Below are positions 17,787-26,344 of a DNA stretch of 64,000 bases, piece after piece (positions within the stretch are counted from its first letter, which is position 1; every line of letters starts with the position of its first letter). The translations under genes were made by a program, and so were the position numbers. Source of the DNA: Formivibrio citricus (GTDB lineage: Bacteria; Pseudomonadota; Gammaproteobacteria; Burkholderiales; Chitinibacteraceae); the NCBI RefSeq assembly GCF_900115065.1, contig NZ_FOVE01000006.1, positions 1 through 64,000 on the forward strand, given 5' to 3'. The notes beneath the pieces were generated by a model. That model did not search any database. It was not told the origin of the DNA and saw only the letters and a program-made list of their open reading frames with translations.

Positions 17787-18761
17787 ATGAACGATGAAAT
17801 TCAGGAAACATTAGCCAGGGCGCATCGCGTGCTGTCGATTGAGGCCGAAGCCATTGCTGCGCTGGCGGCATCTCTTGATGCCGCTTTTCACGATGCCTGC
17901 GCCTTGATTCTGGCCTGCCAAGGGCGGCTGATCGTGACCGGGATGGGCAAATCCGGCCATGTTGCGCGCAAGATTGCGGCGACCATGGCCAGCACCGGCA
18001 CCCCCGCTTTTTTTGTGCATCCCGGTGAGGCCGCACATGGCGATCTGGGGATGATTACGTCTGCGGATGTCGTGCTGGCATTATCAAATTCGGGCGAGAG
18101 CGACGAGGTTGTTATGTTGCTTCCCAGTTTGTCGCGAATGGGGGTGCCGTTGATCGCGATGACAGGCTGCCCGGATTCGACACTGGGGCGGGGCGCGTGC
18201 ATCCATCTCTACGCTGGCGTGGCACAGGAGGCATGCCCGCTCAATCTGGCGCCGACTGCAAGTACCACTGCAGCGCTGGCACTGGGCGATGCGTTGGCTG
18301 TTTGCCTGCTGGAAGCGCGTGGTTTTCGCAGCGAGGATTTTGCGCTCTCCCACCCCGGCGGCAGCCTGGGGCGGCGCTTGCTGGTGCATGTGCGCGACTT
18401 GATGCACTCGGATGAGAGACTGCCTGTGGTGCGCGAGTCGGCTGCGCTTAAGGATGCCTTGCTGGAAATGAGCCGCAAGGGCTTGGGTATGACTGCCGCA
18501 GTCGATGATGCGGGATCTTTGGCCGGAGTGGTGACCGATGGCGATTTGCGGCGGGCTCTGGACCGGGACGTCGATGTTCGCGTGGCGAAAGTTTCGGATG
18601 TGATGACGCGCAATCCGGCGACCATCGAGGCGGGGCATCTCGCCGCCGAGGCGGCGCAAATCATGGAGACGCGCCGCATCAACGGGTTGCTGGTTGTAGA
18701 CCAAGGCCGGCTGGTGGGCGCATTGAACATGCACGACCTGATGCGGGCGCGGGTTATTTAA
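17787..18761 (+). CDS. kdsD: Arabinose-5-phosphate isomerase (KdsD/KpsF)
   Basis: It interconverts ribulose-5-phosphate and arabinose-5-phosphate for Kdo synthesis. The 324-residue protein has a SIS domain with VTGMGKSGHVARKIAATMAS near residues 50-70 and LSNSGESDEV near 98, then two CBS domains (about 205-320). I start at 17787 (MNDEIQETLARAH), since the longer frame has no family similarity. The gene follows a terminator and begins the LPS biosynthesis cluster. Confidence 0.94.
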   Translation: MNDEIQETLARAHRVLSIEAEAIAALAASLDAAFHDACALILACQGRLIVTGMGKSGHVARKIAATMASTGTPAFFVHPGEAAHGDLGMITSADVVLALSNSGESDEVVMLLPSLSRMGVPLIAMTGCPDSTLGRGACIHLYAGVAQEACPLNLAPTASTTAALALGDALAVCLLEARGFRSEDFALSHPGGSLGRRLLVHVRDLMHSDERLPVVRESAALKDALLEMSRKGLGMTAAVDDAGSLAGVVTDGDLRRALDRDVDVRVAKVSDVMTRNPATIEAGHLAAEAAQIMETRRINGLLVVDQGRLVGALNMHDLMRARVI

Positions 18762-18775
18762 GCGGATGAGTGGAA

Positions 18776-19291
18776 ATGAACGATAGAGCCAAAGCTGTTC
18801 GCCTGATGCTGTTCGATGTCGATGGCGTCATGACCGATGGCGGACTGCATTACACGGATTCGGGCGAAGAGATCAAGGTGTTCAATACGCTGGACGGGCT
18901 TGGCATCAAGTTGTTGCGGGCGACCGGGGTGCGTCTTGGCATCATCACCGGCCGGACTTCGCGGATCGTCGAACACCGGGCGCGGCATTTGGGTATCGAT
19001 TTCCTGCACCAGGGCGCGCACGACAAGCTGGAAGTGTTTCATCAAGTGCTGGAGCAGGCCGGCGTGCGCGCCGAGGAATGCGGCTATATGGGCGACGACG
19101 TGATCGATCTGCCGGTGCTGCGTCGCGTCGGTTTTTCCGTTGCGGTGCCGGATGCGCCGGAGCTGGTGCGCCATCATGTGCACTATGTGACGGGATTGCC
19201 GGGCGGGCGCGGCGCAGTGCGCGAGGTCTGCGAGCACATCATGCGCGCGCAAGGCACGCTGGATGCGGCGCTTGAGCCGTTCTTGCGCTGA
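18776..19291 (+). CDS. kdsC: 3-deoxy-D-manno-octulosonate 8-phosphate phosphatase (KdsC)
   Basis: It removes phosphate from Kdo-8-phosphate. This HAD-superfamily enzyme shows the nucleophile motif LMLFDVDGVMTDG near residues 10-22, IITGRTS (motif II) and GYMGDDVIDLPVL (motif IV). The 171 residues match the minimal capless KdsC type. I chose the ATG at 18776; a GTG at 18770 would add two residues. It lies 14 nt after kdsD and 9 nt before lptC. Confidence 0.94.
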   Translation: MNDRAKAVRLMLFDVDGVMTDGGLHYTDSGEEIKVFNTLDGLGIKLLRATGVRLGIITGRTSRIVEHRARHLGIDFLHQGAHDKLEVFHQVLEQAGVRAEECGYMGDDVIDLPVLRRVGFSVAVPDAPELVRHHVHYVTGLPGGRGAVREVCEHIMRAQGTLDAALEPFLR

Positions 19292-19300
19292 GGAAGAATC

Positions 19301-19903
19301 GTGTCGTCGCATTGGTCCAGATCGCTGCCGTTGCTACTGACATGCCTGATAGCGGGCTTGATCTGGATGCTGAACCGTGCGGCGGAATTGCCGCAGGATC
19401 TTCCGGTGATTTCTGCGCAAGAGCCCGATCTGATGACGGGGAAAACACAGGTCCGGCGCTTCGATCCCCAAGGCAATCTGGTGAGCTCCTTGCTGGCAAA
19501 TGAGGCGCGCCACCTGCCGCAGGACGATACCATGTTGTTTGAGCAGCCAAGACTTGTGCAGACCAAGCCCGGCATGCCCGCGATGACGCTGGCGGGAGAG
19601 CGGGCCAGGACAGTCAATCGGGCGGCCGAGGTCTGGTTGTATGGCGCGGTGGAGATGCGCCGCGCACCGGACGCAAAAAATCCCGAGCTCGTCATCCGGA
19701 CTCGCGACATGCATGTGAATACGGAAACCCAGGTTGCGCGTTCAAGCGCACCTGTGACGGCGGAAATGGGCGCGCATCGCGCCCGTGCGGTGGGATTTGT
19801 CGCGGATAACCGCAACGAAACCCTGCAATTACTCTCTCAAGTGAGCATGACTTATGTTCCGAACAAAGCTAGCGCTGGCGCTCGCCCTCGTCTGTTGCCT
19901 TGA
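19301..19903 (+). CDS. lptC: LPS export ABC transporter periplasmic protein LptC
   Basis: This bitopic inner-membrane protein passes LPS from LptB2FG to LptA. It has one N-terminal membrane segment (about residues 9-26), then a beta-jellyroll domain with MTGKTQVRRFDPQGN and LLANEARHLPQDDT near residues 43-75. The start is GTG with AGGAAG upstream. The 3' end overlaps lptA by 50 nt, a long overlap that suggests coupled translation. Confidence 0.9.
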   Translation: MSSHWSRSLPLLLTCLIAGLIWMLNRAAELPQDLPVISAQEPDLMTGKTQVRRFDPQGNLVSSLLANEARHLPQDDTMLFEQPRLVQTKPGMPAMTLAGERARTVNRAAEVWLYGAVEMRRAPDAKNPELVIRTRDMHVNTETQVARSSAPVTAEMGAHRARAVGFVADNRNETLQLLSQVSMTYVPNKASAGARPRLLP

Positions 19904-20363
19904 ATCACCGGCTTTCGCCGAGCAAGGCGATCGCGAAAAACCGATGAATATTCAAGCGGACAACTGCAATTACGAGCAGAAGGCGCAACGTAGTGTCTGT
20001 ACGCATAATGTGGTTGTGACCCAAGGCACGATGACGATTTACGCGGATCGCCTCGTCATTACCCAGGATGCTGACGGTAACCAGTTCGCCCATGGGGAGG
20101 GTAAGCCAGTGCGCTTCAAGCAGCGGCTCGACAAGAGTACAGACTGGCTGGAGGCCGAGTCCCAACGTTTCAATTACGACGGCAAGAAAGGCTTTTTGCA
20201 GCTTTTCGACAAGGCCTGGGTGCGCAAGAGCCAGGATGTCGTGCATGGCGACCACATCACCTATGACCTCAATACCGAGCTCTACCAGGCCAAGAGCAAG
20301 CCGGGCGGACGGGTGAACATCACGATCGTTCCCAAGAAGAAAGAGGCGAAGGCTGCGCCATGA
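19854..20363 (+). CDS. lptA: LPS transport periplasmic protein LptA
   Basis: This periplasmic bridge protein carries LPS to the outer membrane. A signal peptide (cleavage after AFA, about residue 22) is followed by an OstA-type jellyroll with [33 protein letters not shown] and [12 protein letters not shown]. Its 169 residues end in a lysine-rich tail. The start lies inside lptC, and the stop overlaps lptB by 4 nt. Confidence 0.94.
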   Translation: MFRTKLALALALVCCLESPAFAEQGDREKPMNIQADNCNYEQKAQRSVCTHNVVVTQGTMTIYADRLVITQDADGNQFAHGEGKPVRFKQRLDKSTDWLEAESQRFNYDGKKGFLQLFDKAWVRKSQDVVHGDHITYDLNTELYQAKSKPGGRVNITIVPKKKEAKAAP

Positions 20364-21085
20364 CAAGTCAGCTCAGGGCCGAAAATCTCTGCAAGCGTTA
20401 CCGCAAGCGCACCGTGGTGCGCGATGTGTCGCTGGAGATCGCCAGCGGCGAAGTCGTTGGCTTGCTAGGTCCCAACGGTGCCGGCAAGACCACCAGTTTC
20501 TACATGATCCTCGGGCTGGTCGGCATGGATGGCGGACGCATCGAGCTCGACGGCCAGGACATCTCGCGCCAGCCCATCCACAAGCGCGCCCGCCTGGGAC
20601 TCGGCTACCTTCCGCAGGAAGCTTCGATCTTCCGCAAGATGACCGTGGCCGAGAACATCCGTGCCGTGCTGGAGTTGCAGGACCTTGAGCCTGAAGAAAT
20701 CAATACGCGCCTTGATGACCTGTTGCACGACCTGCATGTGAGCCACCTGCGCGATGCCAACGCGCTCGCGCTCTCCGGCGGCGAACGGCGACGCGTTGAA
20801 ATCGCCCGGGCGCTGGCAGCCGGCCCGCGCTTCATCCTGCTCGACGAGCCTTTCGCCGGCGTCGACCCGATCGCCGTGATGGACATCCAGCGCATCATCG
20901 GTTTTCTGAAGGAGCGCGGGATCGGCGTGCTGATTACCGATCACAATGTACGGGAAACGCTGGGTATCTGCGATCGCGCCTACATCATTTCCGACGGCGG
21001 GGTTATCGCAGCCGGCAGCCCGGATGAAATCGTCAACAATGAGAGTGTGCGCAAGGTTTACCTTGGCGAACACTTCCGGATGTAG
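20360..21085 (+). CDS. lptB: LPS export ABC transporter ATP-binding protein LptB
   Basis: It powers LPS extraction together with LptFG, which are not in this window. The 241-residue ATPase has Walker [10 protein letters not shown] near residue 38, the Q-loop region [14 protein letters not shown], signature LSGGERRR near 140, Walker [14 protein letters not shown] near 157 and the switch His in DHNVRETL. It follows lptA with a 4-nt overlap and precedes rpoN by 2 nt, the standard arrangement in proteobacteria. Confidence 0.96.
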   Translation: MTSQLRAENLCKRYRKRTVVRDVSLEIASGEVVGLLGPNGAGKTTSFYMILGLVGMDGGRIELDGQDISRQPIHKRARLGLGYLPQEASIFRKMTVAENIRAVLELQDLEPEEINTRLDDLLHDLHVSHLRDANALALSGGERRRVEIARALAAGPRFILLDEPFAGVDPIAVMDIQRIIGFLKERGIGVLITDHNVRETLGICDRAYIISDGGVIAAGSPDEIVNNESVRKVYLGEHFRM

Positions 21086-21087
21086 CG

Positions 21088-22476
21088 ATGAAGCAGTCTT
21101 TGCAGTTGCGCATGGCGCAGCAGCTCAATCTCACACCCCAGCTTGCGCAGTCGATCAAGCTGCTGCAGTTGTCCACGCTCGATTTCCAGCAGGAGATCGA
21201 GCGCTACCTTGCGGAAAATCCCCTGCTTGAGCGCGAAGAGGCTGGTGGCGACTCCGAAACTGTATCCGAAGATGTGGCGCCACAGGAGCGCGAACCGGAG
21301 GCGGAAACCGGAGAACTGCGCTGGGATGAGGCGCGTGGAAGCGGTGGGCGGGGCGACGATGACGAAACCGATCCTGCCTTGCGGGTGGCCAAGAACGATA
21401 CCTTGCGCGAATACCTGCTGAGCCAGGCCGGGCTGCTGCAATTGACCGCGCGCGACCGTGCCTTGCTGGAACTTTTGATCGATGCGCTCGACGATGATGG
21501 CTTCCTGACCCAGTCGCTTGAGGAAATCCTGCTGCAGTTGCCGGAAGATTTGCGTGTCGAGCTTGAAATCGACGAAGACGACCTGCAGATAGCATTGCAG
21601 CATTTGCAACAGCTTGAACCGTGCGGCGTGGCGGCGCGTGATTTGGCCGAATGTCTGTTGCTGCAGCTGAGGGCCTTGCCGGATATGCCGGCCAAGCCTT
21701 TGGCCGAAGAGATCGTGCGCAATGGACTCGATTTATTGGCGGCGCGTGACTACACTAAAATCAAAAGACAGCTACACTGCGATGACGAAGGACTGAAGGC
21801 GGCACAGAGCCTGATTACCGGTTTGAATCCGCACCCCGGCGCCAACTGGTCGGCGGACTCCCCCCGGTATATCGTCCCTGATGTGATTGTCGATTATTAC
21901 CGCGGGGCTTGGCGGGTTAGGCTCAACGAAGCGGCGATGCCCAAGATTCGGGTCAACGAGATGTATGCGCGGATACTGCAGCAGGAAAGCGCATCGGGAA
22001 TGGCGACGCAACTGCAGGAAGCGCGATGGTTGCTCAAGAGCGTGGAGCAGCGCGGGCATACCATCCTGAGGGTGGCTCAGGCCATTCTGGAGCGGCAAAA
22101 GGCGTTTTTCGAGCATGGCGACGTGGGAATGCGTCCGCTGGTGTTGCGTGATATCGCAGAACAGCTGGAGTTGCATGAATCGACCATTTCGCGGGTAACC
22201 ACCCAGAAGTTCATGCTTACGCCGAGAGGGTTGCTGGAGTTCAAGTATTTCTTCGGCAGCCATGTGGAAACAGAAGCGGGAGGAGAGTGTTCCGCTACTG
22301 CGATCAAGGCGCTTATCAGGAAACTGGTACAGGAAGAGGACAAGAAAAAGCCCTATTCCGACAGCGCGATAGGTGAAGAACTCGCAAGGCAGGGGATCGT
22401 GATTGCGCGGCGAACCGTTGCCAAATACCGGGAGGCATTGATGATTCCCCCCGTCAACCAGCGCAAGAGCCTGTAG
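21088..22476 (+). CDS. rpoN: RNA polymerase sigma-54 factor
   Basis: This alternative sigma factor recognises -24/-12 promoters and needs NtrC-type activators. The 462-residue protein has the glutamine/leucine-rich activator-binding region I (residues 1-50), an acidic region II, the core-binding domain, the HTH near residues 345-365 (LHESTISRVTTQKFM) and the RpoN box ARRTVAKYREAL near 445. Candidate target promoters upstream of glnA and ntrB lie in this same window. Confidence 0.97.
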   Translation: MKQSLQLRMAQQLNLTPQLAQSIKLLQLSTLDFQQEIERYLAENPLLEREEAGGDSETVSEDVAPQEREPEAETGELRWDEARGSGGRGDDDETDPALRVAKNDTLREYLLSQAGLLQLTARDRALLELLIDALDDDGFLTQSLEEILLQLPEDLRVELEIDEDDLQIALQHLQQLEPCGVAARDLAECLLLQLRALPDMPAKPLAEEIVRNGLDLLAARDYTKIKRQLHCDDEGLKAAQSLITGLNPHPGANWSADSPRYIVPDVIVDYYRGAWRVRLNEAAMPKIRVNEMYARILQQESASGMATQLQEARWLLKSVEQRGHTILRVAQAILERQKAFFEHGDVGMRPLVLRDIAEQLELHESTISRVTTQKFMLTPRGLLEFKYFFGSHVETEAGGECSATAIKALIRKLVQEEDKKKPYSDSAIGEELARQGIVIARRTVAKYREALMIPPVNQRKSL

Positions 22477-22523
22477 TCTAAGTAGAACCCGAGGATTCGG
22501 GGCAATCAAAAAGGAGACTCACT

Positions 22524-22847
22524 ATGAACCTCAACATCAGCGGCCACCATCTGGATGTTACCCCGGCGATTCGCGATTATGTCATTGCCAAGCTGGAACG
22601 GGTTACCCGCCACTTTGACAACGTGATCGATGTGAACGTGATTCTTGCCGTGGACAAGCTGCAACACAAAGTTGAGGCGACCGTGCATGTGCGCGGAAAG
22701 GATATTCACGTTGAGTCGATCGATGCTGACATGTATGCGGCCATTGATCTTCTGGCTGACAAACTGGACAGGCAGATCGTCAAACACAAGGAGAAGATAC
22801 AGGATCGGCGCGGCGAAAGCCCCAAGTATCAGCCGGTCGCTGAATAA
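22524..22847 (+). CDS. hpf: Ribosome hibernation promoting factor (short form)
   Basis: It promotes 100S ribosome dimers in resting cells. The 107-residue protein has the HPF/YfiA fold, opening NLNISGHHLDVTPAIRDYV and carrying VEATVHVRGKDIHVES and DMYAAIDLLADKLDRQI. No C-terminal long-HPF extension is present. A strong AAAAAGGAGA ribosome-binding site precedes it. It follows rpoN, the usual place for this gene, and a terminator follows. Confidence 0.93.
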   Translation: MNLNISGHHLDVTPAIRDYVIAKLERVTRHFDNVIDVNVILAVDKLQHKVEATVHVRGKDIHVESIDADMYAAIDLLADKLDRQIVKHKEKIQDRRGESPKYQPVAE

Positions 22848-22861
22848 ATCGAGCTGAATGA

Positions 22862-22895
22862 AAAAACGGGAACGCGGCGAGTCGTTCCCGTTTTT
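22862..22895 (+). terminator. Rho-independent terminator after hpf
   Basis: AAAAACGGGAACG (22862-22874) pairs perfectly with CGTTCCCGTTTTT (22883-22895), and further T follows. The A/T symmetry means it may work in both directions, but only plus-strand genes flank it. Confidence 0.88.
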
Positions 22896-22943
22896 GTTTG
22901 TGTTGCAAGCGTTGCGACAAGGAAATTTGACCCCGCGAATCTT

Positions 22944-22972
22944 TTGTAACTGCTGGCAACAGCGCCTACAAT
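22944..22972 (+). promoter_or_regulatory. Sigma-70 promoter of ptsN-hprK-rapZ
   Basis: TTGTAA (22944-22949) and TACAAT (22967-22972) have a 17-bp spacer, just after the hpf terminator. The expected start is near 22979, about 20 nt before the ptsN ATG. Confidence 0.65.
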
Positions 22973-22999
22973 ACCGCGGTTATTGTTCTCAGACATACC

Positions 23000-23473
23000 A
23001 TGAGCCTGATCAACAAGATTCTTCCCTCCAGCAATGTTTTTCTGGATCTGGAGGTGGGCAGCAAAAAGCGCGTTTTCGAATACGTCGGCATTCTGTTCGA
23101 AAACAGCCATGGCATCGCCCGGAGCGTGATTTTCGACAGCCTTTTTGCGCGCGAAAAACTGGGTTCGACCGGGCTGGGGCAGGGGGTGGCGGTGCCGCAT
23201 GGCCGGATCAAGGGGCTCAAGCAGGCAACGGGTGCTTTCGTGCGCCTGAAAGAGCCGATTCCCTACGACGCGCCGGACAACAAGCCCGTGTCGTTGCTGT
23301 TCGTCATGCTGGCGCCAGCCAATGCCACCGACCTGCATCTGCAGATTCTCTCCGAACTGGCCCAGTTATTTTCCGACAAGCAGATGCGGGAGAAACTGGC
23401 CACGGCGACCGATCCGGCCGAAGTGTGGAAATTGATTTCTACGTGGGAACCCTATGCCGCAGATTACCGTTAG
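23000..23473 (+). CDS. ptsN: Nitrogen PTS enzyme IIA (PtsN)
   Basis: This regulatory phosphoprotein of the nitrogen phosphotransferase system modulates potassium and nitrogen or carbon balance. The 157-residue EIIA domain has the active-site histidine in GQGVAVPHGRIKG near residue 70 and ends in a helix with DPAEVWKLI. It has its own promoter after the hpf terminator. Its 3' end overlaps hprK by 20 nt, so the PTS genes are coupled to HPr kinase, as is common in betaproteobacteria. Confidence 0.93.
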   Translation: MSLINKILPSSNVFLDLEVGSKKRVFEYVGILFENSHGIARSVIFDSLFAREKLGSTGLGQGVAVPHGRIKGLKQATGAFVRLKEPIPYDAPDNKPVSLLFVMLAPANATDLHLQILSELAQLFSDKQMREKLATATDPAEVWKLISTWEPYAADYR

Positions 23474-24398
23474 ACAGCTTTTCATCGACAACGCGGAAAA
23501 GCTGCGCCTGACATGGGTCGCCGGGCAGTCTGGCGCCAACAACCTGCTGTCCAACGACGATACCGAGCAGATGCCGCTGTTGTCGCTGGTGGGCCACCTT
23601 AATTTTGTCCACCCTAACCGCATCCAGGTACTGGGTGTCGCCGAAACGGCCTATCTCGCCGGTTTGTCTCCGGAATCAATGCAGGAAGGCTTGAGCCGGC
23701 TGTTCGCCAATGACATGGCGGCGATGATCGTGGCCAACGGCCAGCCGGTCAAGGATGTGCTCAAGGAGGCTGCGGAACGCTACCACGTTCCGCTTCTGAC
23801 CTCGCCGGAAGCATCGCCCTTCCTGATGGAAGTGCTGCGCTTCTATCTTTCCAAGTCGCTGGCGGTTTCCACTCACATGCACGGCGTTTTCATGGACGTG
23901 CTGGAAATGGGCGTGCTGCTGACCGGTGAATCGTCGATGGGTAAAAGCGAACTGGCGCTGGAACTGATCTCGCGCGGGCATGGCATCGTCGCCGACGACG
24001 TGGTCGAAGTCTATCGCACCAACCCGGAAACGCTCGAAGGCCGCTGCCCGCCGCTGTTGCGCGATTTCCTTGAGGTGCGCGGGATCGGCGTGCTCAATAT
24101 CCGCTCGATCTTCGGCGAAACCGCAGTGCGGCCGAAGAAAACACTCAAGCTGATCATTCATCTGGCGAAGGCCAGCGGCGAAACGCTGGCGCCGATTGAT
24201 CGACTGCAGATGCAGGCCGCCACGCAGGAAATATTGGGTGTGCCCATTCGAAAACTGGTGATTCCGGTGGCTGCGGGCCGCAACTTGGCGGTGCTGGTCG
24301 AAGCCGCCGTGCGTAACCACATCCTGCAATTGCGCGGCATCGATACCACCCGCGAATTTATCGAGCGCCACCAGAAATTCATGGAAATGGGCGAGTGA
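23454..24398 (+). CDS. hprK: HPr kinase/phosphorylase
   Basis: It phosphorylates HPr on serine and removes the phosphate again, setting carbon or cell-envelope regulation. The 314-residue protein has the N-terminal MurF-like domain, the catalytic-site MHGVFMDVLEMGVL, the P-loop GESSMGKS near residue 160, and the family signature EVRGIGVLNIRSIFG near 208. It overlaps ptsN by 20 nt and rapZ by 4 nt. Confidence 0.95.
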   Translation: MPQITVRQLFIDNAEKLRLTWVAGQSGANNLLSNDDTEQMPLLSLVGHLNFVHPNRIQVLGVAETAYLAGLSPESMQEGLSRLFANDMAAMIVANGQPVKDVLKEAAERYHVPLLTSPEASPFLMEVLRFYLSKSLAVSTHMHGVFMDVLEMGVLLTGESSMGKSELALELISRGHGIVADDVVEVYRTNPETLEGRCPPLLRDFLEVRGIGVLNIRSIFGETAVRPKKTLKLIIHLAKASGETLAPIDRLQMQAATQEILGVPIRKLVIPVAAGRNLAVLVEAAVRNHILQLRGIDTTREFIERHQKFMEMGE

Positions 24399-25285
24399 AC
24401 GCGGCGACAGTTCCCCAGCAAATCATCCTGATCTCCGGCTTGTCAGGCGCGGGCAAGAGCGTGGCGTTGCGCGCGCTGGAGGACCTGGGGTTCTACTGCC
24501 TCGACAACTTGCCGGCCCCCTTGCTTTCCCAAGCGGCGGCCTTGCTCGACCGCGACGGCTACCCGCGCCTGGCGCTGGGGGTTGATGCGCGTAGCGCGCC
24601 CAATCTGGCCTCGCTGCCGATCCACATGCAGGAACTGCGCGAACAGGGCCGCGATGTGCGGCTGATATTTCTCGATGCGCAGGACGAAACGCTGATTCGG
24701 CGCTATTCCGAAACCCGCCGCAGCCACCCCCTCTCCCAGGGCGAATTGACGGTCAGCGAGAGCATTCGGCAAGAGCGCAGGATGCTCGCCGATATCCGCG
24801 AACTCGGGCACGTGATCGACACATCGGATCTTTCTGCGAACCATTTGCGCAACTGGATACGCGATTTCGTATCGATGGATCGCTCCAGACTCACCCTGAT
24901 TTTTGAATCGTTCGGGTTCAAGCATGGCCTGTCGCTCGATGCCGATTTCGTGTTCGACGCACGTTGCCTGCCCAACCCTTTCTACGACCCGTGCCTGCGT
25001 CCGCTGACCGGGCTGGATGCGCCGGTGGTGGATTTCCTGATCCGGCAGCCTCAGGTCGGACCGTATCTGACGCACATTCTGGGCTTTCTGGAGCACTGGC
25101 TGCCGGAGTTCGAACGCGACCAGCGCAGCTACATCACGGTGGCGATCGGCTGTACGGGCGGCCAGCATCGCTCGGTCTACCTGGTCGAGGAACTGGGGCG
25201 GCATTTCGCCCGTAGCCGGCAGGTGCTGGTGCGCCATCGCGAACTGGCCGTGACTTCGGAGCCGCAGGGTGGCAAGCGGGTCTGA
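24395..25285 (+). CDS. rapZ: RNase adapter protein RapZ
   Basis: This nucleotide-binding RNA-adapter protein steers RNase E to small RNAs that control amino-sugar synthesis in enterobacteria. The 296-residue protein has Walker A SGLSGAGKS near residues 10-18, RRYSETRRSHPL and a C-terminal domain with IGCTGGQHRSVYLVEEL near 252-268. A target sRNA pair (GlmY/GlmZ) is not known for this lineage, so the role may differ. Confidence 0.94.
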   Translation: MNAATVPQQIILISGLSGAGKSVALRALEDLGFYCLDNLPAPLLSQAAALLDRDGYPRLALGVDARSAPNLASLPIHMQELREQGRDVRLIFLDAQDETLIRRYSETRRSHPLSQGELTVSESIRQERRMLADIRELGHVIDTSDLSANHLRNWIRDFVSMDRSRLTLIFESFGFKHGLSLDADFVFDARCLPNPFYDPCLRPLTGLDAPVVDFLIRQPQVGPYLTHILGFLEHWLPEFERDQRSYITVAIGCTGGQHRSVYLVEELGRHFARSRQVLVRHRELAVTSEPQGGKRV

Positions 25286-25682
25286 TCGGCATCCCGGTAC
25301 GTTTCGCTTCTGGGCCAGATTGATGCGAGCCGGCGACTGGCTGGTGTTGCTGCTTTCAGCGGCGCTGGTGGGCGCATTGTTCTGGATGACGCTGCACCAG
25401 GATTCCGCAGCTCGCGTCCGGGTGTTCCAGGACGGCAAACTCCTGGGCGAGTACGATCTTGGCGTTCCTCGCCGCATAGAAGCCCACGGACCGCTGGGCG
25501 TTACCCTGGTCGAAATCGAAGGCGGACGGGTGCGCATTGCCAGAGACCCTAGCCCGCGCCAGTATTGCGTCAAAGCCGGCTGGCTGGATGCCGCCGGGCA
25601 AGTGGCGATCTGCCTGCCCAATCGCACCAGCATCGAACTCGTGAGCCGCGAAAAGCGTCCCTATGACAGCATCGCCTACTGA
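25269..25682 (+). CDS. NusG domain II-containing membrane protein
   Basis: This small protein has one membrane segment (residues about 23-42, DWLVLLLSAALVGALFWM) followed by a NusG-II-type beta domain with GKLLGEYDLGVPRRIE and CVKAGWLDAAGQVAICLPN. The two cysteines frame a conserved loop of this family. The frame can start at GTG 25269 (GGAG at a good distance) or ATG 25323; the first overlaps rapZ by 17 nt. Such proteins often accompany the Gx transporter encoded next and FMN-transfer genes. Function is unknown. Confidence 0.8.
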   Translation: MASGSDRHPGTFRFWARLMRAGDWLVLLLSAALVGALFWMTLHQDSAARVRVFQDGKLLGEYDLGVPRRIEAHGPLGVTLVEIEGGRVRIARDPSPRQYCVKAGWLDAAGQVAICLPNRTSIELVSREKRPYDSIAY

Positions 25683-26211
25683 AATCACCGTGGTCGCCAG
25701 CAGCGAGGACGTGCGCATCGCCCGGCTTGCGGCGCTGGCGATTGTCGTCGCGGTAGCCGAGGCGGGCATTCCGTCGCCGATCCCGGGCATCAAGCCGGGC
25801 TTGGCCAATATCGTGACGCTGATCGCGCTGGAGCGGCTGGGATGGCGCGCTGCGGTCTGGGTCTCGTTGCTGCGTGTGGCGGGCGCGGGATTGGCCTTGG
25901 GCGGGTTTTTTTCACCGGCTTTTGCCATGAGCGTGACCGGCGCGCTGGTCAGCCTGCTGGTGCTGGGTCTGGCCCACCGCCTGCCGCGGCGCTGGTTCGG
26001 CCCGGTCACGCTGTCGATTCTCGCCGCTTTTGCCCACATCGGCGGGCAGGTGGCGCTGGCGCGGGTCTGGCTGATCCCGCATGGCGGCATCGTTTACCTG
26101 TTACCGTTGTTTGGTACGGCTGCGTTGGTGTTCGGGCTGGCCAACGGCCTGATCGCGGCGCGGCTTCTGGCTGAACCGGAAGGTCGCTTTGAAATTGAAA
26201 AAACGGATTGA
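25663..26211 (+). CDS. Gx transporter family protein (heptaprenyl diphosphate synthase component I-like)
   Basis: This is a small polytopic membrane protein of 182 residues with about five hydrophobic segments. GIPSPIPGIKPGLANIVTLIAL near residues 35-56 is the family signature, and AHIGGQVALARVWL follows later. The fold resembles ECF-type substrate-binding (S) components. It overlaps the NusG-II gene by 20 nt, so the two are very likely one functional unit. Substrate is unknown; isoprenoid or flavin-related roles have been suggested for relatives from context only. Confidence 0.78.
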   Translation: MTASPTEITVVASSEDVRIARLAALAIVVAVAEAGIPSPIPGIKPGLANIVTLIALERLGWRAAVWVSLLRVAGAGLALGGFFSPAFAMSVTGALVSLLVLGLAHRLPRRWFGPVTLSILAAFAHIGGQVALARVWLIPHGGIVYLLPLFGTAALVFGLANGLIAARLLAEPEGRFEIEKTD

Positions 26212-26218
26212 CGGAAAA

Positions 26219-26335
26219 CACAGAGAAAAACCAGCCATTGAGCTTGGGGTTGCTTCCGCCTGACGGGTGAGCGGCACAACACGCGAAAGATCCGGTTTCT
26301 CGCTTTTCTCTGTGCCTCTGTGTCTCTGTGGTGAG
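26219..26335 (+). repeat. CACAGAG inverted-arm intergenic element, copy 1
   Basis: The left arm CACAGAGAAAAA (26219-26230) and the right arm TTTTCTCTGTG (26304-26314), extended by 8-bp units CCTCTGTG and TCTCTGTG, flank a 73-bp core. The core aligns by eye with that of copy 2 at 28373-28507 (shared GGTT, GACGG and AACA blocks). The right end supplies GGTGAG nine bases before the ubiX ATG. Confidence 0.75.
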
Positions 26336-26344
26336 ATATTGAGC

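Noticed and set aside
22489-22503. CCCGAGGATTCGGGG hairpin as a terminator after rpoN
   Set aside because: The stem is short and has no T-run; the good terminator is after hpf.
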